A DNA stretch of 64,000 bases from Bugula neritina (taxonomy: Eukaryota; Bryozoa; Gymnolaemata; Cheilostomatida; Bugulidae). The notes below the pieces were generated by a model. The model had not been told where the DNA came from. It saw nothing but the letters and a program-made list of their open reading frames with translations, and searched no databases. Each line of letters begins with the position of its first letter. Positions within the stretch are counted from its first letter, which is position 1. The stretch is from positions 11,030,698 to 11,094,697 of the forward strand of contig OZ037765.1 in NCBI GenBank assembly GCA_964035545.1, written 5' to 3'. Made by a program: the position numbers and the translations under genes. Of the stretch, positions 37,901 through 52,900 are shown in pieces.

Positions 37901-40900
37901 CTCAAACATATATATTAAAAATTTCAGTTGATTGCATTAAAATAATCTAAAATATGAGTAGCATAATGCTGGCAGCTTAAAAATGTTATTATTTCAGTCA
38001 ATGAGAGATCCATTACTATTTATTAATGCCTGATAAATAAATACTAATGACTATCAGATGGAAACTATGAGGACATCCGCCAACAGTGTCTTCAGGCACT
38101 ATGGTAAAATATCTTGACTAAAACTGTCCACACAAAATGCAAAACAGCACAGTCTGTGTTTGAAATATAAACTTAGATTTGTTTGAGGTGCTTTATTCAA
38201 TCTTGTTGAGCAACCGAAGCGGTCAACACGTCTCGTTTTATTAACAAATTGCAAGCGTTTCTACATTCAATGTATATTAAAACTTACTTCAGTACACAAA
38301 CTCTTTTCCCCTTTCATAGTGATCGAGGTAAGAGGCTCCAGAATCTTGGTTGTTGCAGCTGGAATAAGATGGTAAATGTTAATGATAGCAGCACAAGTCT
38401 TAACTTCCAAGGGGATCACCATACCATTGGACTGCACTGAGCCCGCTCCTCTATTCTGGCGATGTGCCTGGCTGGTCACAGCTACTTCCAACTTTTTCCT
38501 CAGCAAAGTCTACAGACAATTTAGATATGACTTAGCAGAAGTTTATGAAAGTTCTAAAAAGTCTACGATAAACAATTGGTGGGAAACTGAGCAGTTTAAT
38601 ACAACGAATTAAATCTTGGTAAGACTTTTAAACTTTCCTTTATATTGAATAAAACACTTGAGGTAATAAAAGTATTATATGAAACTACACTATAATGAAA
38701 GTTGTATGAAAAAATGAAAGTAAAAATATAATAAACAACTTTATGACAATAGCAATACTGCATAAAATCACTCTATGCTTGTGTAATTAATTAATAAGCC
38801 TTAAACAATAATTATTTGCTCTCAGTATCCATCTAAAAATTAACACACAAATCACAGAAGTAAAAATTAAAACTTGACAAAATTTCTCAATGCATTGTCC
38901 CATCTATAATCAATTACCATCACCAAATGTGTGTATAAAATGGCAGCAGAGTCAGTTTTATTAAAACAAGTGTTTAGCCCACTTTAAAAAACCTTTCCAT
39001 CTAGGGTTCTCACAGGTATAGCGATTATTAACCCTTGTGAGCTTTTATGCTTAGTTTACTCGTCTACAAAAATCACTTTTGTTGTAAAATATAACCAGCC
39101 TATAGCACTACAGAAGAGAATGCTACACTAACCAGCAACTGATCACACAGCTTCTCGTTGAATGTGTTGGGGAAGAGCTGTGTGAGACTGGTGAGACGGT
39201 GAATGACATTGAGAGTGAGATTCCGGTAGTCACCGAGCATGTTGAGTAGAGTGCGCATTGCAGAGTGAACCTGCTCCATTTCCATCTGGAAGCCTCCGAT
39301 GAACTATATGAAGTAGAGCATAATAATAACCATGTATATTGCATGCATTATTCCCATCCAGTATCATCATAGATAGAACACCGCCAAATATTTGTAAACA
39401 TTTCTTTACACAAATACATTATATATATATATATACATATATATTATATATTATATATATTACATTATACCAATACATATTTTATATAATTAATGCAAAA
39501 ATCAATATATAATTAATGCAAAAAATGATGCTAAACTAACTGTAAATTACAACAAATTTCAAAATTATTTAAAAATAAGGCAACCAAGCTAGCTGTTATT
39601 GATAAACACAAACCGTAATGAATTTATAAAAGTAACAGCAAGAACAAAACAAACGATACTTTAGTATATCTATATAGACAGCATATAAAAACACCCACCT
39701 TCTTCATACACTCATGAGCCACCTTCTGCAGCTCTGAATTGGTAGAATTGAGTTCCTTATACAACACATTGAAGATTTTTTCTCTCATATTAACCAAGTA
39801 GTGGCAGGCTGACAGGGCACCTGCAGAAATGTCAATGAGACAGCCTGTACAATAACTTAAATAACATAATATAACCCACATTTGGTATAGTCCCTCATCT
39901 CATGAGAGACAAATCATATTCACATTTGGTAACTGGCATGGTCACTAGTCTTATAAATTACAAACCAAAGAATTTACAACTAAATACATGTGGCACAGCA
40001 GAAATTAGCATTATATTGATGTAGTACCCCAGAAGTCTGAGCAATGTAGAACACCTACGTAAAGCACTTTTCCTGAGCGGAGCAAGATTCTTGACAGATT
40101 TATAACACGGCAATTTCTGAAGAGTTGTGTCCTCTGCTTCACACAGAGTCACCAGCTCTGTGAAGAATATCTTGTGTTCCGGCACTTCAAGGTCAATACT
40201 AAACAGCTTCGGCTCCAGCATAGTGCAGAAGGTGTTGGCATCCTGACAGACGACAACTCAGGTTCATTACACAGCTATGAGTTATGTGGATATGACACTT
40301 AAAACTCATTCCAAAACTTATTTAAATTTTGAATACAAGTTAGTTATTTTTAACTCTAAAAATTCATGGCTGAGTTAATTAGAAAGACAATGATCAAAAA
40401 CTGTGAACAAACTCCCCAGACAGGCACTGAGTTCTACTGGTGAATATGGTGAGTGTGAGAAAATGTAAAGACGGCATATATCTCACCATTATACCAATCT
40501 GAGCATTAGCTGGCTGGTGCCGAAGTAAGTGTTTCTTTGGAGGAACCATATCCTGCAGGACATCCCGGTGAGGCTCCATCACCTCAGTGACTGTGGTCTT
40601 TCTTGCCTCTGCTAGGATCTTCAGACCATGCATCGCCTGCATAAACATCATGTGATAACTACTGATATACAATGACAAAACTACTGCTATCTAAACTGAT
40701 GACACACCAGGTGGGTCTGATTCACCAGGTTTATGAGTTTTGGAATGGAATGAGTTAATAAAGCAGAACCAATGATTACGACAGTATTATTCAGGCCAGC
40801 TCACCACCATTAGTTTGAACATAGTATGACGAACCTGTTCTCTGACAAGTGTGTTTGGAGAGGTAACCTGCCTCACTAACTCGTGCGCCACGTCATAGAA

Positions 40901-43900
40901 AGACTTATTCTGAACCTCCACCAGCTCTGTATCGGAACTGTCCACTTCTGCAGCACACACCTTTAGCATTTGTTCAAAATTACACTTGGCCATATCAAGA
41001 GCTCCACTGGAAACCTACAGAATACAACAACAATCACCCATGTATGGTAATGCACAGTGATAAACTGTAATTTGTGGATAAATAAATAATTTATACACGC
41101 ATTAGAATATGTGTACATCGTTCCTAGTTTCGCAACTACATCGATCAATAAACTTTAATTATAAAACATAATATATATTATGCTACAGTAGAATTTTCAA
41201 TATGAATTAAGCAGCTGTTTTTAGGTTTATTCTCCCATTATTCACACAAAATAGAAGACCCTGTACACACCTTTGCAATAAATTTAACTATTGTTTCTAC
41301 CAAAGCATATTCTAAAGATTTAATTATTCAAGCCAGAAAGCTTAAGCAACTCGAGAAGTTGCGAGCGTTTCATAATGCCCTAAGTTCAACTTTATTAGAA
41401 ATTAAATTTTTTCGTAACTGGACTGGTTTATTGTTAATGAGTCTCATTTGAAATATATATGTTTAATAGAATAATTTCCAAGCTAACAATTAAAAATAAC
41501 TCAAAAAAGCTAATATGGTATTGTACTGAACAGATTCAGAGACAGAGAAAAAAGAGTTCTACCTCTGATGTCAGGTCCATCATTATAAAGACCAGTGCTT
41601 TCAAAAAGACAAACTGATGCTGAAGTATCCACTTTTTGCTCATTCTTTCAAACATGAATTTGATAGCCGTGCACCTGAAAATACATGTGAACTGTCAACA
41701 GTAACTCGTAGAACTGCTAAGCATACTAATATATCAAAGTATATTAAAATCACTCTAATGAAAGTCCAAGGGGCAATATTTTCCTGTGTGTATCTTTATT
41801 AGGCATAAAGTTGGTCGTTATTATATACAAAAAGAGTTTTATTTATTACTCTTGTTCACATTTACTAGGCATAAGGCCGGTTAGTTACTATCTATAAGAC
41901 AGTCTGGACAGAGCATATTTTGTACACACTTACTGTCCCGCCTAGCACTAAACTGATACATACCCGCCTAGTTTAGAATACCAGGCTCTCTCATAACACA
42001 GGGCACACATCTTCTCAGCCATATAGACAAAGAGGGGCAGCTGACAAGCTCGCTCCCTGGCACCCATAATAGCAGTAGATGTCTCTAGTATAAGAACTAG
42101 GGCTATGTGTGCAGGTTTACACAACTCCTTCTCTTCATCGCCCATTACAGTGGCCAATGCATCTGCCAACAAATAAAAGTTGTTAGCAATTTCAAATAAT
42201 TGCATGAAAAATGGTAGAATAGAAAAAACTTATAATTGTTGGCTATCCGCCAACCTAAAACTCAGCAATTCGTGACTTAATAGAACTACCCGCATGTGAC
42301 AAACATTGTTTCATCACAAGAATAGCAAACCAGCTGGTCACAATAACTTCAACTTCACTTCACTAACATTAGCACAAAGACAGACAGAAACACTAACTTG
42401 GGACCATAAACTTGGAGTAATCACCTACAGCGTTAGTAGCACCATTGTTTAAATGCTTGTAAATATAGCACACAACCTATAGTCTATACTCTATAGTCTA
42501 TTACCTATGAGCACATAAGCATCTGTTCCTTGTAACTTGGAGAACTTGTCTCCCAGCATGAAAGGGCCAGCCTGTTGGGCCACCAGAGCCATGGTGAAGT
42601 GCCGTACTAGTGATGTCATGAAGGGGACAACTCCACTTTGTAGCTCCTTGATACTAGCAGCAACTGAATATATAACAAGCAAAGTATGCGTTAGTCATCC
42701 AAAATACTGTTCACTAAACATTCAGCAACAAGTTCAGATGGGCAATTCAACAAAAAAGGTGTCCAAAGCAAACACAAATAAATAATGTGTTGTGTGTTGT
42801 TTACTCTCGAAAACATTGTGCTACTGAAAAAATAAGTATAAGCATAAACTTTTATTTTAGATCATAATAATATCAAGCTGTATTGTAAAAAAAACTATCA
42901 AAAATTTACATTCCAAATGGTATTTATTTGAAAAATATGAGGTTTGCATCATTTCAACAATCTGGTCACAAAAATAAATTATTAAAACATAATTAAAGAT
43001 ATAACAGATAATTGCAGATATAACATATATAATTACATACCAAACATGGCACTGAGGGCTTTCTGCATCACCGATCTCACATGCAGGTCTGAACATTCAT
43101 ACAGACTGTGGTGGTTGAGACTCTGGATGGGGCCGTCTTGGAAGTTGTGATGGAGGAGTAAATGTGTCAAGGTCACTTTGTCATCATCCAGGTTAACAGC
43201 AGACACGAGGAAACACTTGACGAGATTCCAGGCATGTTTGCGATAGAAGATGTCAGTGCTTGAGGTCTTCAGCGTTTGCAGAGCGCATTCGACAGACTAC
43301 AACAGTGTTTTAACATACAGGCATGATCTTTCAAACACCTTGAACAATAAAACAGCTTAAAACACTAAGACAATACTTGAAAAGTTAATTTCAAAACACA
43401 GAGTTCTGAAGTAAATAGGCTAATATGAATATAATATCACAGAATTATACAACTAGTGTGAAACTCTGCTGGTAGAAATATGCAAAAACCACCTTCTCTA
43501 TAGGCAGATGGATAGCTGTCTTGCAGTCCTGGAAGTGAACAATGACAGAAGGGCCAGCTGTCGGTCTCTGGTTGTAAACCAGACCCTGCGGCTCTCTCAG
43601 CATCTTACGATTTCCTCCACCAAACTTCCCAAGAACTCTGAAGGCCACATGTGCGATAGGGTCATTACTGTTGCGTAGGCACCTCCACAGGGCCTGGAAT
43701 ATACAAACATTCAATAATAATATAACATAATATATAGAAACATCTAATAATTTATTAGCGCCACCACATAAATTACATACCCATCCAACTCATATGTCAA
43801 CACGTGACTAAAACTTGTTATGCTAAACAGTTGTTCACCTGCCAATACTTTGCTTGGAGAATGAGAATACTTTCACGTTACAACAACATGTAGTGGTGTT

Positions 43901-46900
43901 GTAATTTCTATTAAGAACTCATAAAGAGAACTTATTCAAACTAACAAATGCCATGGCATTTAAACCCTTATTGATACAGTTATAAGGGTGTATTAAACTG
44001 AGCTATTATAATTGCAACTCATAATGTATAAAACTATAAACAGTCACCTGCATGAGATCAGCTCTGACAGGTTGAATATGATCATAGAGAAAATCAGGTT
44101 GGAGATTGTCCACACAGAGTTCCAGTGTCCTTAGCCCTTGCGATATGAGAGTCTGGGAACCATTGAGGGCGGATACTAGAGGGTCCATGAGCATAGGCAG
44201 GTACGGCAGCAGAGAACTTAGTCTAACAGGTACAGTTAGACACAGCTCCACAAACAGGTCTTTCATATGCTGCTTGTGTAAACCAGACTGCAGGCTGTTG
44301 AGACCTAAAGTTGTGGGTGGAGATGCTCTTAGATACAGTCACATTGATTGAAAAATGCAAATAATTAAAATGAATCTTTATATATATTTATTAGAATTTG
44401 GTGAAGTAAAAAAAAGTATCTGCAGCTTTATTTATTAATGATTATTAAATTACAATAAGATAATAACGCAATGGAACAATTAATAAAAATCAAACCTCCT
44501 TATGAGCAATTGGTTGGTAATTTAATTCATCTTTTGTTAATTATTATTAACTATTCACAGGAAATTTAAGAGTCAAACTTTGAGCTGTGACTAAAAAATA
44601 TTCTAAAAACGATTAATTCAAAAATTTACTTGCCCAAATTTCAAAAACTAGTAGCATATCAGTCTAACTTATTGACGAAATTGAATCAATTTAATTTAAT
44701 ATTTTATGCAAGCTCATGAAAATAAACAAACTATAAGTACACAACTTATAACAAGCCAATACATGTATGTAGAACTAACTATATAAAGACACTGGTCTAT
44801 AGGAGGTACTATATTCTACACAACTAATGTACCTTGAAGTAGATCTGGCAGGAGGGGCAAGAACTCCTGATAGAGAAGGTCATGGCTACCTCCGCCAATA
44901 CTCCGGAACAAAGCTCGTAACAACAGGAAGTAGTTGTATGGCTCTTTGGCAGTCATTGCCAGCTCCATAGATCTGTTGACTATGGTGTGCAAGTGTGGCT
45001 AAAACAAGTCAACAACAACATAGGTGTGCAGATACTCATCCATCAAATGGATTCTTATAATATCTTAATGCTTGCAGCAATTGACTACTAGTAGACTAAC
45101 ACTTCACTTGAACATATCTAGATGTCTAGATTATAAGGAATATCACATTAAAAATAAGAAAGTTCTAACAAATATAAAATATCTTCACAATTCCAACAGA
45201 AAATATAAGCAAAACTATTATTATAGCACCTTTTATATACAAGTCATATTTTGATAAAATAAATTCATTTAAATCATGAGCACAAAGATTACCTTTAACA
45301 TCTGTTCATTTTCAGCTGCAAACAGTGAAACAGAACCAAACACCAGTTTGAAGAGCTTCAAATACAAGTTTGACCTCTCCGTAGATGAAGCTATAATACG
45401 AAAAGCAGCCTTTAAGGTAGAATTAGTAATGTCCCATACAAACAGTAATCACACTGCACTACCCCAATGTTCTACGATAACATATAGATATCTGCAATAT
45501 ATTAAAAGACAGACTAATTCAGCTATAACTGTAAATATGTGGGATGGGTAACTTACACCCCATCTCCTCGAGTCTAGCCAGAAGGTACTCCACTAGTATA
45601 GTGGCGAATGTGGGCGAGGTGGATACATTGGCTAGGAAGGAGTTAGCTACTATCTGCAGGGCGTAGTTGTTGTATATACTTTCTACCACATTGTTGATGG
45701 TAACAATAAATATCTCTCTGAAGCTCACAGGGTTCATCAAAGTGTACTACAATAGTTGTTGTTCTCCCGTGACAGGTAAAAACTCAAGATTTATACAATT
45801 GAGTAATTGGCAATCGGAAAAATTTAGTTTAGAAACTAAAATAATTTCGAAATACTTAAACAACTCAAAAAGACAAAACACGCAATATTTAAATGGTTGA
45901 ATAAGTAAGGCAATTTTACATAAACAGAAGAAAGACAAAAAATTCACCATACTCACAGTGTGAACATCAATTTCCACTATCATACAATGATACAATGTTT
46001 ATTAAATGCTTACAACTCCTGCAAAATGCTCCAACACTTCCTTTTCCTCCTTAGTTTTCACATTAGCCATATAGGCAGGTCTGACGAATGGTTGACCGGT
46101 GGAGCTCACGGCTATAGTGTAGATATCCAACGCCTTGAGAGCATATTTCACCAGTCTCATGTACACCAATATCTCCTGATTGAACAACAGCATGCTGATG
46201 TACATATGGAAGGCAGCATGCAAGAGTACATTATACAGATATGTTACACAGGCATGAGAGTAACAGAGGCCTGAAGCCACCAGGAAAGTTGTTTTTTTTT
46301 TAAATTTTTTGCAAAAAAGTCATATATTCCTTTTCTTCATCCGTTTATTGGTTTAAAAAAACGTTCAAGCTTCTGCGCAATATATTTCAACTCTTAAAGT
46401 TAGAGGCAAGAGAATATATTAGATTATATACATTATATACAGGTATGAGAAGAACTGAGAAAAAATATTGTATTTCGTTGCTAAAAACATCGTATCAACT
46501 CTCATTATTTTTCTATAACTGCATATTGAGTAACATAACTTTTCCAGCTTCTGTGCAATATATTTCAACTCTTACAGTTTGAGACAAGAGAATATATTAG
46601 ATTATATACATTATATACAGGTATGAGAAGAACTGAGAAAAAATATTGTATTTCGTTGCTAAAAACATCGTATCAACTCTCATTATTTTTCTATAACTGC
46701 ATATTGAGTAACATAACTTTTCCAGCTTCTGTGCAATATATTTCAACTCTTACAGTTTGAGACAACAGAGTATATTAGATTATATACAGTCTGCACACAG
46801 ACCTTTGGGTGAAACTGCTTGGAGGTTATCATAGTTTGATCAGTGTTGGGAGATTTACAGGAAACTACTGCCCAGGTTATAGTCTTTGTGCCACAAACCA

Positions 46901-49900
46901 GAGTTTTGACTAAACTTCGGCAGTCTGTGACTGAGAAATTGGCCGTCTGCAAGAGCATCATATAACATTATAACACGGGCTTTGAATAAATAGAATTACA
47001 TCATCAGCAGCGCTTTAACTTTTTACAAAGGTTTTCCAGCAAAAATATATAGTATAGTATGTGCTCTGAATATAGTAAGAAAAAAAAACATAGAACCAAC
47101 AACAGCATTACAAATTACAAAGCTCCTAACGAAAAAACAATTTCAAGAGAAAGTCAAACATGCATACAATAAATAAAACATTTATCCTTTACATTTGTCA
47201 CAATGGCTACCGTGACACTAATACTATCATACATGAATGAATGCAAACATGTTGGTGCTAACCTTGTCATCTTTATCAGCTGGCTCAGTAACCGACTCCA
47301 ACGAGCCTTTGGATCCAGCCTTGTCATCAGCAGACGTCTGTGAATCAGTCTTATCACCAGATTTATTGTCTGGGTTATGCTGCTTGCTACAAGTTGACAC
47401 AATATATAGGAGGAGACAATAAAGTGCTCCCTGCGTATCTCACTTAGCTGCGGGTCTTGAAACCTCAATCCATGACACAGTAGACTATCACATTTAACTC
47501 ATGGATCTGGTACACTTGGCCATTTTGTCCCTATACACATACGTAAGTCACACAACGGGGGCCCAAGCCCTTCTCGTGACCTATGGAACTGTGTGAACAA
47601 TGGATTCATGAGATATGGAAGGAGCGCTGTGTTTATATCAACACATCAGGTATTACCAGAAGCAATCAAAACTTGAAACTCAAAATAAATGAAAAATACA
47701 TATAGAGCACCCAGGATCTTTAGTAAGATTACAATCAACACACACTTTTTTACAGTAAAATGCAAAATTTTATATCTTTAATTTTATAAATTTATTATTT
47801 AAATTTTATAAAAAAAATAATTAATTTAATGACTTACCATTTAGCTAGTAGGACAGGAAGCTGGTTCTCAGCTATTGACTTAAACTTCAGTACATAGATT
47901 TCCAGAATATACATTAGAAGTTCTCTCCCCTGCAACATTGTAATCACCAGTCATTTTCCAAATAAATGTATTATACTTTTTACAAAAATTGCCACCACAG
48001 CAACTGTAAACAATGCATAATCATTGAAAGTAAAAAAAACATAAAAAAAGCTAAAGCACATGTCATTTCAACTCAAGTACTTAAAATTCTCTGATTTCAC
48101 TAGATTTGACAAGACCACCTCAAGTACTAGACTTGACTGGCTGAAAGTTGAATCCACTTATTTGCTTTTTTTATTTCAACTACTAAATTATGCCTGTAGA
48201 TAACCACCAACTTTTTGTTGTTACTTTTGTTAACTTTTTATACAAGAAACACGTAATATTATACTGGCTGGACCAGAGGCCTTCAAATCAGCTTAAACTG
48301 ACTCAGTCAAATCAAGTCATTGGAATGAAAACTGTCATGTCAAAGTCAACACTGACTTGACTTGGTTAGCCATTTGCAGTAATTTCATCGGGAAAACACG
48401 CCGTCCCATATTGATGTTGTTGCATATGCAGAGTAGAAAGTTCACAGAGCTTACGTTTCCATTTTCCTGGTCACTCTTTCCTTTTATGTTCTCCACAAGG
48501 TTCAGCAGTAACTTACAAGACATGGTCTGAATGCTACTCATCAATGTGTCATCATGAATATTCTTAGCAAAGAGATCAACAGCCAGAGCTAACTCAGTGA
48601 GGGGTAGGTTTAACCTCACGTGATGTACCAAATCTGCTAAAGTGCTATAGGCTAATGCTTTCATTGTCTCTTGAGCAGTCCAACCAGTTCCAATAAGAAT
48701 GTCTTCATCAAACAGTCTTGCTATGTGGTTTAAAAATCCTATAATATAAACACACTTATTTAGCACTGCATGCTTTTATCAGCCGTAGTTTTTAATTTCC
48801 ATCCTCAGAATAAGAAGTAAACAACTTGAAGTTAACAAATTATCCAAAGAAAAACTAACAGAAAACCTGTAAAAATAACAATAAACAATTATTTTATGAG
48901 TTTTTGAGCTTACTGGTGCGCAATTCGGTGCCTAAGATATGTCGAGTAGCAATGAGTAAATCTTTTCTGAGATGAGCCACCTCTGGGGGACATAGTGTCA
49001 ACAAGCCAACAATGCCACTAACTAGAGCTGGTGCGTGAGCAGTTATTGTTTCCTGTGGTTACAAGATTTGCCATAAATTACAAGGACACACAACATAACG
49101 AGGCGATATAGAGAGACATTGAACTCCTTCTACCGTTTTAAATACTAAACCAAACACTTGCATATTTATTAATTATAATTTGTTTTCAAAAAGGACCAGT
49201 CATGCACATACATTGAATGAGATAGTTATATTCCTGCTGGATATTTAAATTCGCTGTGTCTAATCACAAGTAAACATTTGAAGATACAAAAATACATACA
49301 AATTCAATATAGTGAATTACAGCGCCTTTATAATATAATCCAATAGCTACTTTCATAAACTGGTGCTGTGAATTAGTATTACCTGGCTTCAGTAATAACT
49401 ATTGAAATAAAAATTAAAGTTATCAATATATAGAAAACAAATGATCAAACAGCATCGAGTGACTCTTACCAAACACGGTCGAAGAACATAGGCTAAGAAA
49501 GACAACGACTTCACTTGAGCAGCAATGAAGTCAACAAACTTTTCCTTGTTTGATGGGAGCAATCTACAGTTACAGTGAGTCCATTTGGTACAACAACTGG
49601 AGAATACTCAGATTAATTTCATGCCAAGAAATTGGTTTAAATATGAAGTTAATTCAACTGCCTTGTTTGGCCTCGAAATTTGCTTGTGTCAAAATATAAA
49701 TACTAAATTACACAAGTTTGATAAGTAGAACAGAATGGTTTACTAATTTGTAGCATAAAACTATTTAAGATGAATTTGAAGCCCCACCTCTGCTCTTTAC
49801 TAGGCTGTAGTGAGAGAGTGTTCATGATGAGAGGCATAAACTCTTCCACGTCTTGCTGTATGTTGTGTTTGTACAGCTGATACATGAGTACCACTATGAT

Positions 49901-52900
49901 CGGGAGCTCGGCCATCACTTTCAATGAGAGCGTGGCCTTCGGAATAATGTTGTACTGCAAAATTTAAGAAGAAACATGTTGATAATTTGCATTTTAGAAC
50001 CATCTTCAGCATACACTGTTACTTTCTAGTAAAACCTTTCACAGACTGAAAAATACATCATAGCATACAACAGTCTCTATGAAGAATATTTGCTGTAGCA
50101 ATTGGATCAGCTGTGACATTCAGAAACTCTTCAATTCATAAATTACAAATGCCAAGCGAATAGTTAAAGTATGCTGGTCGCTTCAAACTAAACTAAAACA
50201 GAAGCATATACCGTGACAGGCTGATTGTCTGTCCGTTTCTCAGTGACAATCTGAGTGGTGAAGTAGATGTCATTGATCCAGGCATCAATAGGCACTTCAC
50301 ACAAATCTTTCACTTTATAAGTTGGTCTCGGCTCAAATATCTTAGAGACATGGTTGGGGAGTTCTCTATACAACCTCTTTACAAAGCTGAGAAATCGAGG
50401 TGCCTAAAGCAAGACATACAAATGTACATATGATTAATAACATATCTGTATGCATTATAAGACACTTGAGTATACAATGATAAAAGTGGGTAATAAAATA
50501 AAGTTATTGAAGAGAAATACAAATGAAAATAAATTTAGTTTTGAAATGAATTTTACTTAATTCTTTTTCTATTTTATAGTTCTTATACTTTTATTACTTC
50601 TTTATAAAATGTTATATAATGCTTCTGTCAATTATTAAGATTCATACAAAATAACTATGAATTTTCTGAGTGAAATAAAAGTAGACCAAACATTTATCCT
50701 TGGTGCTCAATTACCAACAAGGCATAGAAAAGAGAAAACTAGACCCAAGTACTGAAAACAAATATATTATATCATAAGAATGTACAAATAATGTATAATA
50801 CATTGACAGAAATATAACTGTAGCACATCTTAGGAATATCAATTGTTATAAATAAAGCTGAGTGTATAGAAACTGAGATTTTCTGTACAAGGAAAATATA
50901 TTAAAATTAGAAGTTAAACTTTAAATTTCAGAATACAAGTTACATTGAAGACTATCAAATTTTTAAAAGTATAATATATTTTTTCTAATGCCCACATTTA
51001 GAAATGATAAGAGCAATATATGTACTCACATTAGTTGTAAAATTAGAGAACAAAATTTACCTCAGGTGAAAGATGTGGCCGGTTGTTACGATGGAGATCC
51101 ATCAACAGTCTCACACATATCAGCGCATTTTCTTCATTTTCTATCTAATATAACGAGGAAAAATAGGCGGAGCAAATTTATACAAACAAATAGCATAATT
51201 ATTATTTACAGACCCAACAAAAATATTTTGGCACTTCATTCTTGCAATAAATGTATTCACATTTAACATCACAGGATTAAATACTCCATAATATATACCT
51301 CCACGAGTTTGAATGCTAAAGATAAGATGGGCTTTACATGAACTTTGAACTGATCATTGGTTGTGGGTATTCGATGGAGTATCTCCAGGAGAAGTTTACG
51401 GAGCTGTTGGGCAGCTGGTTCAGACAGGAACTGCGGTTCACCTTCCTCCAGAACTTTGATAAACACTCGAACCAACTCTGGTGATATTTGACTGTTGTAC
51501 TGTACTGAGGAAACCACACTCTGGAAACATTTATATGAAAGACATTTTTACAAATACACCCATACTGACTGGGTGCTTGAAGGTTAGGCACACCTCAGTA
51601 CTTGCTCAAAAAGAATATGGTTAATAAACTGACTAACACACTCTGTGGTATGCAAACCAGCGCACACATTTAAGCTTTATATTTCTTGAACTTTTGTGTT
51701 TCGAACATCACTAACTAAAATACAGTTATTCTTTATAGAATGACAATGACCGAAAGTGTAACTTATTGTAAAGCCTTGAAGTTAAGCCAACTTTCTAATA
51801 ATGATGTAAGGGCACTGTAAAGCAAAAAAATTAATAAATGGAAAATTTAACAAATACCTCAAAGTTTTCACTGAGCTCCTGAGCTGCCTTCAACTTTTTT
51901 TCAATGGCTAAACATAAATTGTAATGCTACATGATTAAAATAAGTGTAATAATCCTAAATATACTACAAAGAGATTTTAAAAACATAAAACTTGAGTCTA
52001 CAGCAATTTTAGAAAATGCATTATAGATCAAACACTCCTACATTCAGATGAGAGACTGTTCAGATTTGAAACATTAATTCTGTGTAAGTTTCCATCAAAT
52101 AGTAACCAGAGTTCACTGGAAAACTACAATTCAGCTATGCTGCAGCTGGACAAATCATTTATAGAGAAAATTAACTCAATTTAGAAAAAAAAGTTTGTAA
52201 CATCAACTTGTGCATTTTTCAATTTACTCACTTACAGTTTCGAATAAAGTATGGCTTCACTTTGTAATCATTTAGCTATAAGTAAAGTAAAACCTTATTT
52301 ACATCAAATTTCTAATTAACAAATGCACAGCAGAAAGTAAGTAGTAGTTTTATGAAATGAACTTTGTTGAAAACAATCTTACTTTAAAAATGTCATCTTC
52401 AGGCTTTTAAACAATAAACCAAATTATTGATGGTACCTTAAAATATGAGAACAGCAGACAAAATACAAAAAAGATTGTTTTCATGTTCAACGATTGAATA
52501 TCTTTTTCCAAACACTTTCTTCAATTTTTTTTTAAGGATGAAGGGTTTGTTTGTTTAGTTATAAATTTAGTCTACAGCAGAAACCAAAAATATTTTCATG
52601 TATAATGATCGCATATAAACTGCGTTTCTGAGCTTTGAATTAGCGAATGGATTTTTTATTCGATGTTTGGAAATAGTTGCATCGAATGAAACCACAACCG
52701 CAAATTCACCCATACGAGCATTCATTAGCATAATGCTATGTAATGGTAATGCAGTGAATACAAAACTAAAAAGAATATTCGAACAAAATGAGTAAAGAGT
52801 GTCTTTCATCAGTCCATGATGAGTGTAAAAGAACTGTGCTAAATTTACCTGCGTTGGCATCACCAATAAGTTGCAAATAAGATTTCAGAGTTACATCCAG

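Noticed and set aside
38376-38612. A + strand 78-aa frame opposite TRRAP exon 28
   Set aside because: It lies antisense to a conserved TRRAP exon that explains the coding-like composition.
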